From contig CAWHVB010000001.1 of the NCBI GenBank assembly GCA_963832715.1, forward strand, positions 124,001-188,000: a stretch of 64,000 bases of DNA, read 5' to 3'. Both the position numbers and the translations under genes were made by a program. Below the pieces are notes generated by a model. It made no database searches. It was not told the origin of the DNA and was given only the letters and a program-made list of their open reading frames with translations. The DNA comes from DATFVA01 sp963832715. Its GTDB lineage: Bacteria; Bacteroidota; Ignavibacteria; Ignavibacteriales; Ignavibacteriaceae. Below, piece after piece: positions 55,580-64,000 of this stretch (the first letter of the stretch is position 1; every line of letters starts with the position of its first letter).

Positions 55580-56436
55580 TTACAGAATTTATAATCCTCC
55601 TTGTCGTAATGAAACAGATGGAGAAAATTTTGCAATTCCGATTCAAAGTAGAACCTGATTTTGGCATTATAGATCTGTGCAGATGCTGCTGAACCATAAA
55701 TATTCCCCGCATAAAAGAATGCAGCTGTTCCCGTAAATATCCAGCCTCTCACATCGTGATCAGCTCTAAAATCTGTATACGCTATATATCCGAATACTCC
55801 TGTAAGCAGCGCAGCAAAAAGACCATCCATGTAGTTCTCAGTATAAACTTTTCCAAGTCCCGGTACTACCGCCGAAAATATGCCGGCAAGTATGGGACTT
55901 TTATAAGGCGGATCCTTTTTCCATTCATAGAACTTCTTTACATCCGTTCTCTGATCGTCAGGAAAAGCAGAAACCATGTCATCCTGCGGAGGCAAACCAT
56001 CATCTGAATAGTAGTAAGTAATATAATTCAGCCTGCGGATGAAAGGATAATAATCCCTGGAAGGATCTGACCGCATAAAATAACCCCGGAGATCGGAATA
56101 ATCCTTCTGCAGGAAAAGTGTCCTGGCATATTCTTCCCTGCTCTCCGTATAAAATGATGAGCCGAAGGGAACACTATGAAATCGGTTAAGCGCCTGTTCA
56201 TATTCACCTGTAAACTGCAGGGATAGACCTGATTTAAATTGAACCGTGTCGTTATTATTTATCTCAAGCCAGTCGTTGTATTCATCGGAAGCCCGCAGGT
56301 AGTCTTTCTGACAAAATAGGTAATCAGCAAATAACCTGATGTTGCCGGAGGAATGAAAGTCGATTTTATTTTGCGGATGTATCTGCTGTGAACATATCAG
56401 AAGGATGATATTTAATATCAGGATTGGTTTTATCAT
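55576..56436 (-). CDS. Membrane protein paralogous to its downstream neighbour
   Basis: 286 residues. Signal peptide (MIKPILILNIILLICSQQIH), TPR-like region (DYLRASDEYNDWLEINNND, GEYEQALNRFHSVPFG), then SAVVPGLGKVYTENYMDGLF and a small membrane domain with another segment (IFTGTAAFFYAGNIYGSAAS). The same plan as 54738-55579. Couples to the YidD-like gene by a 4-bp overlap. Function unknown. Confidence 0.82.
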   Translation of the reverse strand: MIKPILILNIILLICSQQIHPQNKIDFHSSGNIRLFADYLFCQKDYLRASDEYNDWLEINNNDTVQFKSGLSLQFTGEYEQALNRFHSVPFGSSFYTESREEYARTLFLQKDYSDLRGYFMRSDPSRDYYPFIRRLNYITYYYSDDGLPPQDDMVSAFPDDQRTDVKKFYEWKKDPPYKSPILAGIFSAVVPGLGKVYTENYMDGLFAALLTGVFGYIAYTDFRADHDVRGWIFTGTAAFFYAGNIYGSAASAQIYNAKIRFYFESELQNFLHLFHYDKEDYKFCK

Positions 56437-56885
56437 TCATCATTTACAACGGCAAAGGGAGGATTGTATCTTATTTCGGCAGCATTAAGTTTATAGTTGG
56501 AGGGGACGTCATACAGCCTGCCGTTTTCAGCAAGCGGATAGTGATACTCACGGTAAAAGAAATTTGTATCTCTTGTAAGTCTGTCTGAGAACATCAGCAC
56601 CCCCTGGATAATGTTTGTCTCTTTGACAGACTCAACAAAAAATGAGGAACAGGTAGGACTAAAAGGACAGTTATCGCCATCCACATCTGAAATAAATATC
56701 CAGTAGGCGTGGGTAAACCCTTCGACAAGAATATCACTTAACGATCCATTTTCGATCCCATAATTTCTTTCGCTGCCTGGAGATTTCTGCTGGTAGGTGA
56801 TTTCTGCTTTCCCCCATCTATGCATCTCTGTCTGGGCAGGCATAATCACTGACATAAATAATATGATTAAAAGCAGTTTCTTCAT
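56433..56885 (-). CDS. YidD-like protein with a signal peptide
   Basis: 150 residues. N-terminal signal peptide (MKKLLLIILFMSVIMPAQ), then a YidD-type core: CPFSPTCSSFFVESVKETN, IIQGVLMFSDRLTRD. Ordinary YidD has no signal peptide and helps YidC insert membrane proteins from the cytoplasmic side; an exported version suggests a different role. First of a three-gene overlapping operon. Confidence 0.75.
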   Translation of the reverse strand: MKKLLLIILFMSVIMPAQTEMHRWGKAEITYQQKSPGSERNYGIENGSLSDILVEGFTHAYWIFISDVDGDNCPFSPTCSSFFVESVKETNIIQGVLMFSDRLTRDTNFFYREYHYPLAENGRLYDVPSNYKLNAAEIRYNPPFAVVNDE

Positions 56886-57070
56886 ATTTATCTACTCTTT
56901 GAAACGAATCGCTGTTTCGATGCAGTATTAATTCCGGAAAGCTTCAGCCATTCTTTGAGCCCGCCAGCTAAAGACTTACTTACCATCACTCAATCAATCA
57001 CCCTGGTATGCATACTTAGCATGGTGAAGCATTGAACATAGGCTAAATTGCTGACACCGACTCTCTATGC

Positions 57071-58217
57071 TTATTTTCCGTCCAGCAATGCCCGTGCAAT
57101 AACAACCTTCTGAATTTCAGAAGTTCCTTCATAAATTTCAGTGATTTTCGCATCACGCAGGTATCTTTCAACAAGATATTCCCGTACATAACCATAGCCG
57201 CCGTGAATCTGGATTGCATCGAGGGCATTCTCAACGGCAATCGTAGATGAGTATAATTTTGCCATTGCAGCCTCTTTCCAGTAGGGTTTATCTTGCATCC
57301 TTCAGGGCTGCAGCACGGAAGGTAAGCATTTTGGCACTATCCACTTTCATTGCCATATCGGAAAGCTTAAACTGTATTGCCTGGAATTTAGAAATAGGTT
57401 CGCCGAAAGCTTTTCTTTCCTGTGAATATTTCAATGAGGCTTCAAGTGAAGCTTCAGCTACACCTATAGCCTGGGCAGCAATTCCAATTCTTCCACCGTT
57501 CAGAGTATTCATGGCAAAGTTAAAGCCTTTACCTTCCTCCCAAACTATATTTTCAGCCGGCACCCTGCAGTTCTCAAAGGTAAGCGAACAGGTATCGGAA
57601 CTTCTGATCCCGAGTTTATCTTCTTTTTTACCGTGATCAAAACCGGGGGTACCTTTCTCAACAAGAAAAGTAGAGATGCCTTTGTGGCCTTTTGACTTAT
57701 CTGTGGTTGCCATAACCAGGGCATAATCGGAAGTTGTACCGTTTGTAATCCAGTTTTTTATTCCATTAAGGACATAATGATCGCCGTCTTTATCAGCTGT
57801 CGTCTTCTGTTTGGTTGCATCGCTCCCTGCTTCAGGTTCTGATAATGCAAAACAGCCGAGCTTCTGACCCTGTGCTAAGGGAAGAAGATATTTTTCTTTA
57901 ATAAAATCGGACCCATATTTCTCAAGTCCATAGCAGACCAGCGAATTATTAACCGACATGATAACCCCGACACTTGCGTCAACTTTTGATATCTCAATCA
58001 TCGCGAGAACATAGCTTATAGTATCGAGTCCTGCGCCGCCATGTTCAGGCGGAACCATCATTCCCAAAAATCCAAGTTCTCCCAGTTTTTTAACTATTTC
58101 TGTCGGAAATTCCGCTTTTATATCCCTTTCAACGGAGGATGGAGCAATTTCCGCCTGAGCAAATTCGCGTGCTGACTCCATTATCATTTTCTGATCTTCT
58201 GTTAAATCGAAATTCAT
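57071..58217 (-). CDS. Acyl-CoA dehydrogenase (one frame break)
   Basis: About 382 residues. FAD/substrate motifs CFALSEPEAGSDA, NWITNGTTSDY, catalytic Glu in IYEGTSEIQKVVIAR. The frame breaks near 57292; one T removed gives DARKPYWKEAAMAK. Oxidises acyl-CoA to enoyl-CoA in beta-oxidation, short/branched chain type. Single gene. Confidence 0.95.
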
Positions 58218-58492
58218 TTTTCTTCCCTGATTTTAGTGTGAGAATAAACCATTAAAAATTCAGTTTCTAAGATACCTTAATCCTGTTTTTATAGCAATGT
58301 TATTGATAAGAGTAGTTTCATTTCGTTTCATTATCCGGTTCCTTCTTTTGCAGCTGCAATACCCGCGATTTCAAAGCAGAGGGGGGCGCTGACCCGTCTC
58401 ATTACCGTGACTGACCCAATAGTCCGACTTAAATAAAACCCGGCCTTTCTTTTTCAATTTTATGAAAAATTCCATATTCGTATATTTATCAG

Positions 58493-59597
58493 ATGCAAAA
58501 CAATAATGAAATACCGGTTCCTCAGGAAATTCAGTTTCACGGTAAAAAGATAAGGCTAAAAGGCTTAACGCTGTCCGGGCTGCAGGAATATTTCATGCAG
58601 CAAGGCGAACCCAAATTCCGGGCAGAGCAGGTCTTCAACTGGATGTATAATCACCTTGCCGGTGATTTTATGGAGATGAAGAACCTTCCAAAAGCTTTGC
58701 GTAATTCTTTGAGTGAAAAAGCAGAGATCAATACACTTTCCGAAGCCGGCTCGGAAGTATCTGAAGAAACGGGCACAAAAAAATTCATCTTTGAAACAAA
58801 AGACAAAAACATAATTGAATCGGTGATAATCCCGGAAACGAAAAGAACGACATCTCTGCATCTCTACCCAGGCCGGGTGCCCTCTCGACTGTAAATTCTG
58901 TGCAACGGGGCTAATGGGTTATAAGAAAAACCTGTACTGCCGGAGAAATTTTTGATCAGTATAAGCTGGCAGCAAAAGATTACGGAAAAGAAAATATTAC
59001 AAATATTGTTTATATGGGAATGGGTGAACCGCTGCTCAACTTTAAGGAAACAGTAAAATCACTTGAGATTTTCGGCGAGGAATTAACTACCGGGATAAGA
59101 CTTAAAAAGATTACTGTTTCGACGGCAGGAATTGCTCCAAAAATTATTGAACTTGCAGATACCGGCTTGAATGTGAAGCTTGCATTTTCGCTTCATTCCT
59201 GTTTTGAGGATATAAGAACGAAGATAATGCCGATAAATAAAAAATATTCTCTTAAGCAGAATATTGAGGCGATGAAATATTATTCTAAGAAAACCAGAAC
59301 AAGGATTACGTTTGAATATGTAATGCTGAAGGGAATAAATGACAGGGATGAGGATCTGAATGCACTGGTGAAATTATGCAGTTCAGATTCCATCAAAGGT
59401 AAATGTAATTCCTTTTAATTCATTGAAGCATATGAATCCTGAAGGATTTTCTGCACAGCTTGAACCGACTCCAAAAAAAAGAATAGAAGATTTCGTTCAA
59501 AGACTGAGAGGATAAGAACGTAACAGTAATAGTACGTTATACCCAGGGGGAAGATATTGCAGCCGCCTGCGGACAGCTTGCGGGGAAAGTCAAGTAA
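58493..59597 (+). CDS. rlmN: 23S rRNA (and tRNA) adenine-C2 methyltransferase RlmN (four frame breaks)
   Basis: About 365 residues. Radical-SAM motif CPLDCKFCATGL (CxxxCxxC) lies in a frame differing from the start; MGMGEPLLNF, FSLHSCFEDIRTKIMPINKK and TFEYVMLKGIND follow, then VIPFNSLKHMNPEGF and the end YTQGEDIAAACGQLAG (the C-terminal resolving Cys). Frame breaks near 58866, 58933, 59376 and 59510, each a single base. Methylates A2503 of 23S rRNA. Four breaks in one conserved gene are the clearest sign of indel errors. Confidence 0.93.
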
Positions 59598-59669
59598 CAA
59601 GTAAGAAGGAACAAGTATCAAGGAAAAAAGGAACCGGTATTAAGGAACAAGGAAGAATATTCAAGAGGA

Positions 59670-60232
59670 ATGAAAAAACTTACTCACGATGAAATCTCTG
59701 CGAAGAGATTTACACTTGATAATCTCCATAAAACAACAAAGCTTCCCGTTTATGTTATACTGAACAGCATCAGGAGCAATTATAATGTTGGATCAATTTT
59801 CAGGACTTCCGACGGAGCAATGATCGAAAAACTATATCTTTGCGGGTATACTCCCCGTCCGCCCATTAACTGATGACGACTTCATCGGGTAAAAAAGAAA
59901 TATTAAAAACGGCTTTAGGCTCAACGGAAAGTGTCGACTGGGAATATGTTAAGGACTCGGTTAAGGTAATTAAAAATCTGAAAGAAGAGGGGGTTAAAAT
60001 ATGCGCACTGGAACTGACCTCAAAAAGCAGACCGTATTACGTTATTGATAAACAGGATTTTCCCCTTTGCCTGATAGTCGGGAACGAAATCACAGGAGTT
60101 GCACAGGAACTGATAGACCTTTGCGATTTTTCAATAGAGATCCCGCAATACGGAATAAAACAGTCATTGAATGTAGCAGTAGCTTACGGTATTTCAATTT
60201 TCGAAATGAGAAAAGTATTCGACAGGGATTAA
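59670..60232 (+). CDS. TrmH/SpoU-family RNA 2'-O-methyltransferase (two frame breaks)
   Basis: About 187 residues. SpoU motifs: VYVILNSIRSNYNVGSIFRT near the N-terminus, LIVGNEITGVAQELIDLCD and IPQYGIKQSLNVAVAYGI at the C-terminus, the trefoil-knot SAM site. Frame breaks near 59862 and 59893; the restored middle reads PPLTDDDFIGKKEILKTA. The target base is not clear; no N-terminal L30e-like domain. Confidence 0.88.
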
Positions 60233-60243
60233 GAGCGGGTTCG

Positions 60244-60899
60244 TTAAATAACAGTAAAAAACTCTTCGCCATTATCTTTTGTATGGATCATAAGCAGGTT
60301 AGCCCTGACCATTTTTACAAGTGTTCTTGAAGCCCTTCGTTCAGAAATATTTACAAGATCGCTTAATTCCTTGACTGAAATAGTTTCATATCTTATTTAG
60401 AATAATCGAAAACATATTTTTCATTGGAGCCGATTGTATATTTTTTAAGACTCAAATCCTGGCTCCGTGCCCGGAGAATTCTCACCATTTCCTTACTCGC
60501 CTGGATACTCTTATCATTCACCCTGACAAGAACTACTGATTTATTCAGATCAAGCTCATCCAGGTAATCCTGCATCCTGTGAGGTTTTTTATCCGATTCC
60601 GGGACCGATACTATTACCACTTCTTTGCCGAATACGTCAAGAAAATCAATCTCATATTCAATCGGCGGCTCACAATAATTCAACGCTGCATCTTTTATAA
60701 GTTCAGCTTCCGATTTTTCGCTTTCAACTCCAACTACCTGTTTATCATCATCCACCCCGAAAAGCAGGTAGCCTCCGCGTGTATTGGCAAAAGCTATCAT
60801 TTCCCTTGCAATCTTTTCGGGTGTTGAAAACTTTCTCTTGAATTCTATCTGAAGGCTTTCACCTTCCTCTACAAGGTCAAAGAAATCTCTTCTTCTCAT
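60244..60899 (-). CDS. AlbA_2/divergent-AAA4 (Schlafen-like) protein with wHTH (one frame break)
   Basis: About 218 residues. N-terminal AlbA_2 domain (GESLQIEFKRKFSTPEKIAR, FANTRGGYLLFGVDDDKQVVG) and, after a frame break near 60398, a winged-helix end (ISVKELSDLVNISERRASRTL) stopping at 60244. A putative nucleic-acid-binding regulator. It overlaps mtgA's stop by 4 bp and so is co-translated with it. Confidence 0.82.
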
Positions 60900-61663
60900 T
60901 TTTCATCCGGAAACAAAATAATATCATTCAGACGGCCGCGGATAATTGACGATCTTCGAAGGACATACTGTGAATTTTTATCAGGAGGATGAATCAGGGG
61001 CGACGGAAGAACAGCCGCCAGTCTTGCACACTCATTTACTGTAATCTGGTCAGGCTCTTTATCAAAATACTCCTCAGAAGCTGCCTTCACTCCGTATATA
61101 CCGTCCCCCCACTCTACTGCATTTACGTAAGCCTGAAGAATAGTCCTTTTGCTCAATTCTTTCTCCATCCTCAGGGCTGTTATTAATTCTTTTCCTTTTC
61201 TAAATATCGATTTTTCAGTCGTATAAAATAGATTCTTAGCAAGCTGCATAGTCAAAGTACTTCCTCCACGGTAGATCCTGTGTCTCCTTTTATTCTGTCT
61301 TAATGCCATATTTAACTCTTTCCAGTCAATTCCTTTGTGAGAAAAGAACGCTCCATCCTCCATCGAGATTATTCCTTTCAGGAGGTTTGGGTTAATATCA
61401 CTTATTGAGGTCCAGGATTGTTCAGGATAGAAGACCAGCCCATGCTCAAGTGCTCTCTCTTCCATCAGGGAGGTTATTCTGAAATGATAGTATTCAAAAT
61501 AGGGGATCTGCAGACCTGGAATGCTGAAATAAAGAATGAATAAAAGATAAAGTATTAAAGTACTTAGTTTATGTCGTTTAAGGTATGGTATTGTCCTCTC
61601 GAAGGCTCTGCCCAGCTCATTTTCGGGGAATTGCAAAGATGAGTTCATAATATCCCTGATCAC
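60896..61663 (-). CDS. mtgA: Monofunctional peptidoglycan glycosyltransferase
   Basis: 255 residues. One N-terminal membrane segment (TLILYLLFILYFSIPGL), then family GT51: catalytic Glu in SMEDGAFFSHKGID, RGGSTLTMQLAKNLF, and YVNAVEWGDGIYGVKAAS. No transpeptidase domain. Polymerises lipid II in the periplasm. Overlaps the downstream AlbA_2 gene. Confidence 0.94.
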   Translation of the reverse strand: MIRDIMNSSLQFPENELGRAFERTIPYLKRHKLSTLILYLLFILYFSIPGLQIPYFEYYHFRITSLMEERALEHGLVFYPEQSWTSISDINPNLLKGIISMEDGAFFSHKGIDWKELNMALRQNKRRHRIYRGGSTLTMQLAKNLFYTTEKSIFRKGKELITALRMEKELSKRTILQAYVNAVEWGDGIYGVKAASEEYFDKEPDQITVNECARLAAVLPSPLIHPPDKNSQYVLRRSSIIRGRLNDIILFPDEK

Positions 61664-61683
61664 GGTCTATTCTTTAAGAACGG

Positions 61684-64000
61684 TTATTTCTTTCGTTTTA
61701 TATCTGACGGAACAAGTGAATCAACCTCGGTCTCCGATTTCTTCTGCAGGTCTTCCAGTTCACGGTTATTATTCCGCCTGATGCTGTCTATTACAGCAGG
61801 TATTTTGGTTTGAGTAGTATCATTTCCAGTTTTACCTGCTTTGATATCCGGTTCACCGAACCTGTTGGGAGGTGCATTCTTATAAGTTTTAAGAGTATCC
61901 TCACGCTGCAGTTTGTATCCCAGGGAATCCACACGGGAGAGTGAATCAAGTCTGAGGGTTTCCATCTTTTTTAGAGAATCCTCCCTTGCTTTAGCCACAC
62001 GCTGTTGTTCCTGGTTATAAATGCTTACCTTCTGTGAAATTTTATTTGCGTAAATTGTTGAAGGGTAATTCACCTTGAGGGAATCGTAAATAGCCGCAGC
62101 TGAATCGGGTTTATCCAGTTTATTTTCCAGGATCCAGCCGGAAGCATAAAGTGCCTTAGGTGCAAGGGGCGAGCCGGGAAATTCATTATATATTTTTTTC
62201 AGTTTTACCAGGGATGAATCGTATTTATCATCCAGCATTTCCTTTTCGGCCGAAGCATAAATATCCTCGGCAGGATCATAGTTGAGATCTTTTAATTCTT
62301 TACCGAGTTTGTTGGCAGCAGCGTTTACAATATTCTGATCAGGGTAATCCCTGTATATTACATTAAAGAGGCTGTCAGCCTTAACAGAATCGTTCTGCGT
62401 CAGGTAGTAGCTGCCCAGTGAATACAGTGTTTTTGCGGTATACTCGGGACCAGGATTGAGTGCCAGAACATCCTGGTAATATTTATAAGCGGAATCGGGC
62501 AGATTAAACTCCGTAAAGAATATGTTGCCCATCTCAAATTTCTCTTTAATGATCATTGACTGAAGTGAATCAAGGGGTATGTCCGGTTTTTTAGGAGGTT
62601 CCTTTCCATGCATCAATTCCTTCACTCTTTTTTCAAAATTGGGTGAAGCAATCGATGAGAGAAGTTCATTCTTCTGCTTAAGGCTGTCGAGGGGATTAAC
62701 TATTACAGTATCCGGTACAGTTATCTTCTGACCGAACTGGTTGTATACAACGTTTCCGAACTGATCAAGACTGTCCTTCTGAACTACCGTAGTATCTATT
62801 TTCATCCCGGTAGTATCACGGACGAAAAGAGCCGAATCCATTTTTGCCCTGACCTGTGCAAATTCCTGTTCTGCAATAACCTGCCCTTCCACATCTTTTC
62901 TTTCCAGGTAGTATGCCGATGAGTCACTGGAGTACTGTTCAGGATTCTCCGCATAATATTTTTTTTCAAGATTAGTCTTAAGATTGGTTCTAAGCTGAAT
63001 ATATTTACTAAAAAGCTGAGCTTTCTGGCGAGCGTTTGTCAGGTACTCAGGCGGTGCGGCAGAAGAAGCAGCATGTGTGTAATAAGCACCGGCACTGTCG
63101 AAATCCTGGTAATGATTTTCAAAGATCTGCCCCAGCTCATACCTTGCCATTCCCGCATTAATGGATGCCTTATAGGTTGTATCGACTTTAATCAGGACAT
63201 TGACGGCTTCATCGTACTGATCAAGTTTTGCAAGGGTTACTCCCATTTCAAGATTAATTTCATCAAAATGGTCAGCATACTTATCCTGGGTACTCATCCC
63301 ATCAAAAATGTCAAGAGCTTCATCGTTATGGCCCGCATCTCTCAAAGCTTTTCCTAGTTCAAGCCGCGCGCCATACTGTGTATCGTAAGAAGGTGAATAA
63401 TCAAATACCTGCCTAAATGCAGTTATAGCATTTTCAAGATCATTGACTTTTTCATACAGCTTGCCGAGTTCAAATTCTATCTCAGCATTTATTTCATCAT
63501 TATCCGATTGTTTAAGATAGTCGGTTGAGGCAGTGATTGCACTTGCGTAATCCTCCTGTGATATGTCATATTTAATCTCTTCAAGGAATGCATCTGTAAC
63601 AAATTCATCCTCCCCTTCCTCCATTGCCTTCTTTTTCACAGTCCCGAGCATATCTAATCCATCATCATACTCTTTTAATCTCATCTGGGTTTTGCCGATC
63701 CAGAGTTCAGTCTCGAGAATCAGATCGCTCTGAGGCTGTGTAGCAATAAGCTCCTGGAATTTCCTCAGTGCTTTCAGATAATTTCTCTGATAGTAGAATG
63801 ATTTACCGAGCATAAGGAGTGCATCATCCACAAATGCAGAATTTGAATGAAACTGAAGTATGGTTGAGCACTTATCGATTACCTTTGAAAGGAGCTGGTT
63901 TGTATTTCCCGTGGCATTTGGTTCTTCCACAGCAAAGAGGTCGGTCTGCTGTACTTTTATTGCATCCTGGGCGGTTTCAAAAATGTCCTTGGCATCATAG
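61684..64000 (-). CDS. Large TPR protein, possibly SprE/PorW-like (5' partial)
   Basis: At least 770 residues; the frame stays open to the window end, so the N-terminus (and any lipoprotein signal) is outside. At least ten TPR-type repeats (FYYQRNYLKALRKFQELIAT, YEKVNDLENAITAFRQVFDY, and others), a low-complexity hinge, a second TPR block and a charged tail ending DIKRKK. In Bacteroidota this length and two-block design fits the T9SS-associated lipoprotein SprE/PorW, and T9SS cargo is in the window; without the N-terminus this is a guess. 20 bp upstream of mtgA. Confidence 0.7.
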   Translation of the reverse strand, partial: YDAKDIFETAQDAIKVQQTDLFAVEEPNATGNTNQLLSKVIDKCSTILQFHSNSAFVDDALLMLGKSFYYQRNYLKALRKFQELIATQPQSDLILETELWIGKTQMRLKEYDDGLDMLGTVKKKAMEEGEDEFVTDAFLEEIKYDISQEDYASAITASTDYLKQSDNDEINAEIEFELGKLYEKVNDLENAITAFRQVFDYSPSYDTQYGARLELGKALRDAGHNDEALDIFDGMSTQDKYADHFDEINLEMGVTLAKLDQYDEAVNVLIKVDTTYKASINAGMARYELGQIFENHYQDFDSAGAYYTHAASSAAPPEYLTNARQKAQLFSKYIQLRTNLKTNLEKKYYAENPEQYSSDSSAYYLERKDVEGQVIAEQEFAQVRAKMDSALFVRDTTGMKIDTTVVQKDSLDQFGNVVYNQFGQKITVPDTVIVNPLDSLKQKNELLSSIASPNFEKRVKELMHGKEPPKKPDIPLDSLQSMIIKEKFEMGNIFFTEFNLPDSAYKYYQDVLALNPGPEYTAKTLYSLGSYYLTQNDSVKADSLFNVIYRDYPDQNIVNAAANKLGKELKDLNYDPAEDIYASAEKEMLDDKYDSSLVKLKKIYNEFPGSPLAPKALYASGWILENKLDKPDSAAAIYDSLKVNYPSTIYANKISQKVSIYNQEQQRVAKAREDSLKKMETLRLDSLSRVDSLGYKLQREDTLKTYKNAPPNRFGEPDIKAGKTGNDTTQTKIPAVIDSIRRNNNRELEDLQKKSETEVDSLVPSDIKRKK

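Overview
The window looks like a chromosomal piece of an Ignavibacteria-type bacterium (Bacteroidota/Chlorobi side). The best clue is a secreted protein with the C-terminal type IX secretion (T9SS) sorting motif QNFPNPFNPNTTL, ending in a basic tail. Other clues are a split kdpD, a SusC/FecA-like TonB receptor, Reg_prop/Y_Y_Y sensor domains, and a SprE/PorW-like TPR protein. No plasmid, phage or CRISPR genes are visible.

Layout. (1) 1-5.96 kb is a potassium module: a sigma-54 response regulator (5' end outside the window), a DUF4118-GAF membrane protein, TrkH, TrkA, a small unknown protein and a histidine kinase. (2) 6.1-10.6 kb holds two oxidoreductases and an orphan double-domain KaiC. (3) 10.7-22.4 kb holds a T9SS-secreted seven-unit propeller protein, a STAS-like protein, a very unusual membrane-tethered sigma-54 activator with a periplasmic propeller sensor, a secreted HExxH metalloprotease, a TonB receptor and a small membrane protein. 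(4) 22.4-26.4 kb is a loosely packed accessory zone (NylB-like hydrolase, AT-rich membrane protein, SnoaL-like lipoprotein) with possible attC-like sites and long gene-free stretches. (5) 26.4-34.8 kb is a complete kdp operon on the minus strand: small ORF, kdpF, kdpA, kdpB, kdpC, porin, short kdpD, histidine kinase. (6) 34.9-36.6 kb is a tRNA-Asp locus with decayed tRNA copies and a 1.2-kb AT-rich insertion flanked by tRNA 3'-end/terminator repeats. (7) 36.6-64 kb is mostly housekeeping on the minus strand: pfkA, ltaE, lnt, dedA, ispF, acylphosphatase, era, ECF sigma/anti-sigma, trxB, queG, ferredoxins, lemA/ygcG, a YidD-like operon, acyl-CoA dehydrogenase, rlmN, trmH-like, mtgA, and the start of a large TPR protein.

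How it fits together. The trk module (2.2 kb) and the kdp operon (34.8 kb) share an exact 17-bp sequence. In both places it belongs to a tandem pair 21 bp apart, and the downstream copy lies 82 bp from a -24/-12-like element and about 125 bp from the first ATG. The histidine kinases of the two modules are close paralogues, differing mainly by a clean absence of HAMP and PAS domains in the trk copy. The parts of a classical KdpD are therefore spread over separate genes in two loci that seem to be co-regulated, plausibly by the sigma-54 regulator at the window start. This is the best candidate here for an undescribed regulatory system.

Caution. At least 20 single-base frameshifts interrupt otherwise well-conserved genes, including housekeeping genes such as rlmN, trxB and the ECF sigma factor. 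This looks more like indel errors in the assembly than mass pseudogenisation. I annotate such genes as one CDS and give the approximate frame-break positions.
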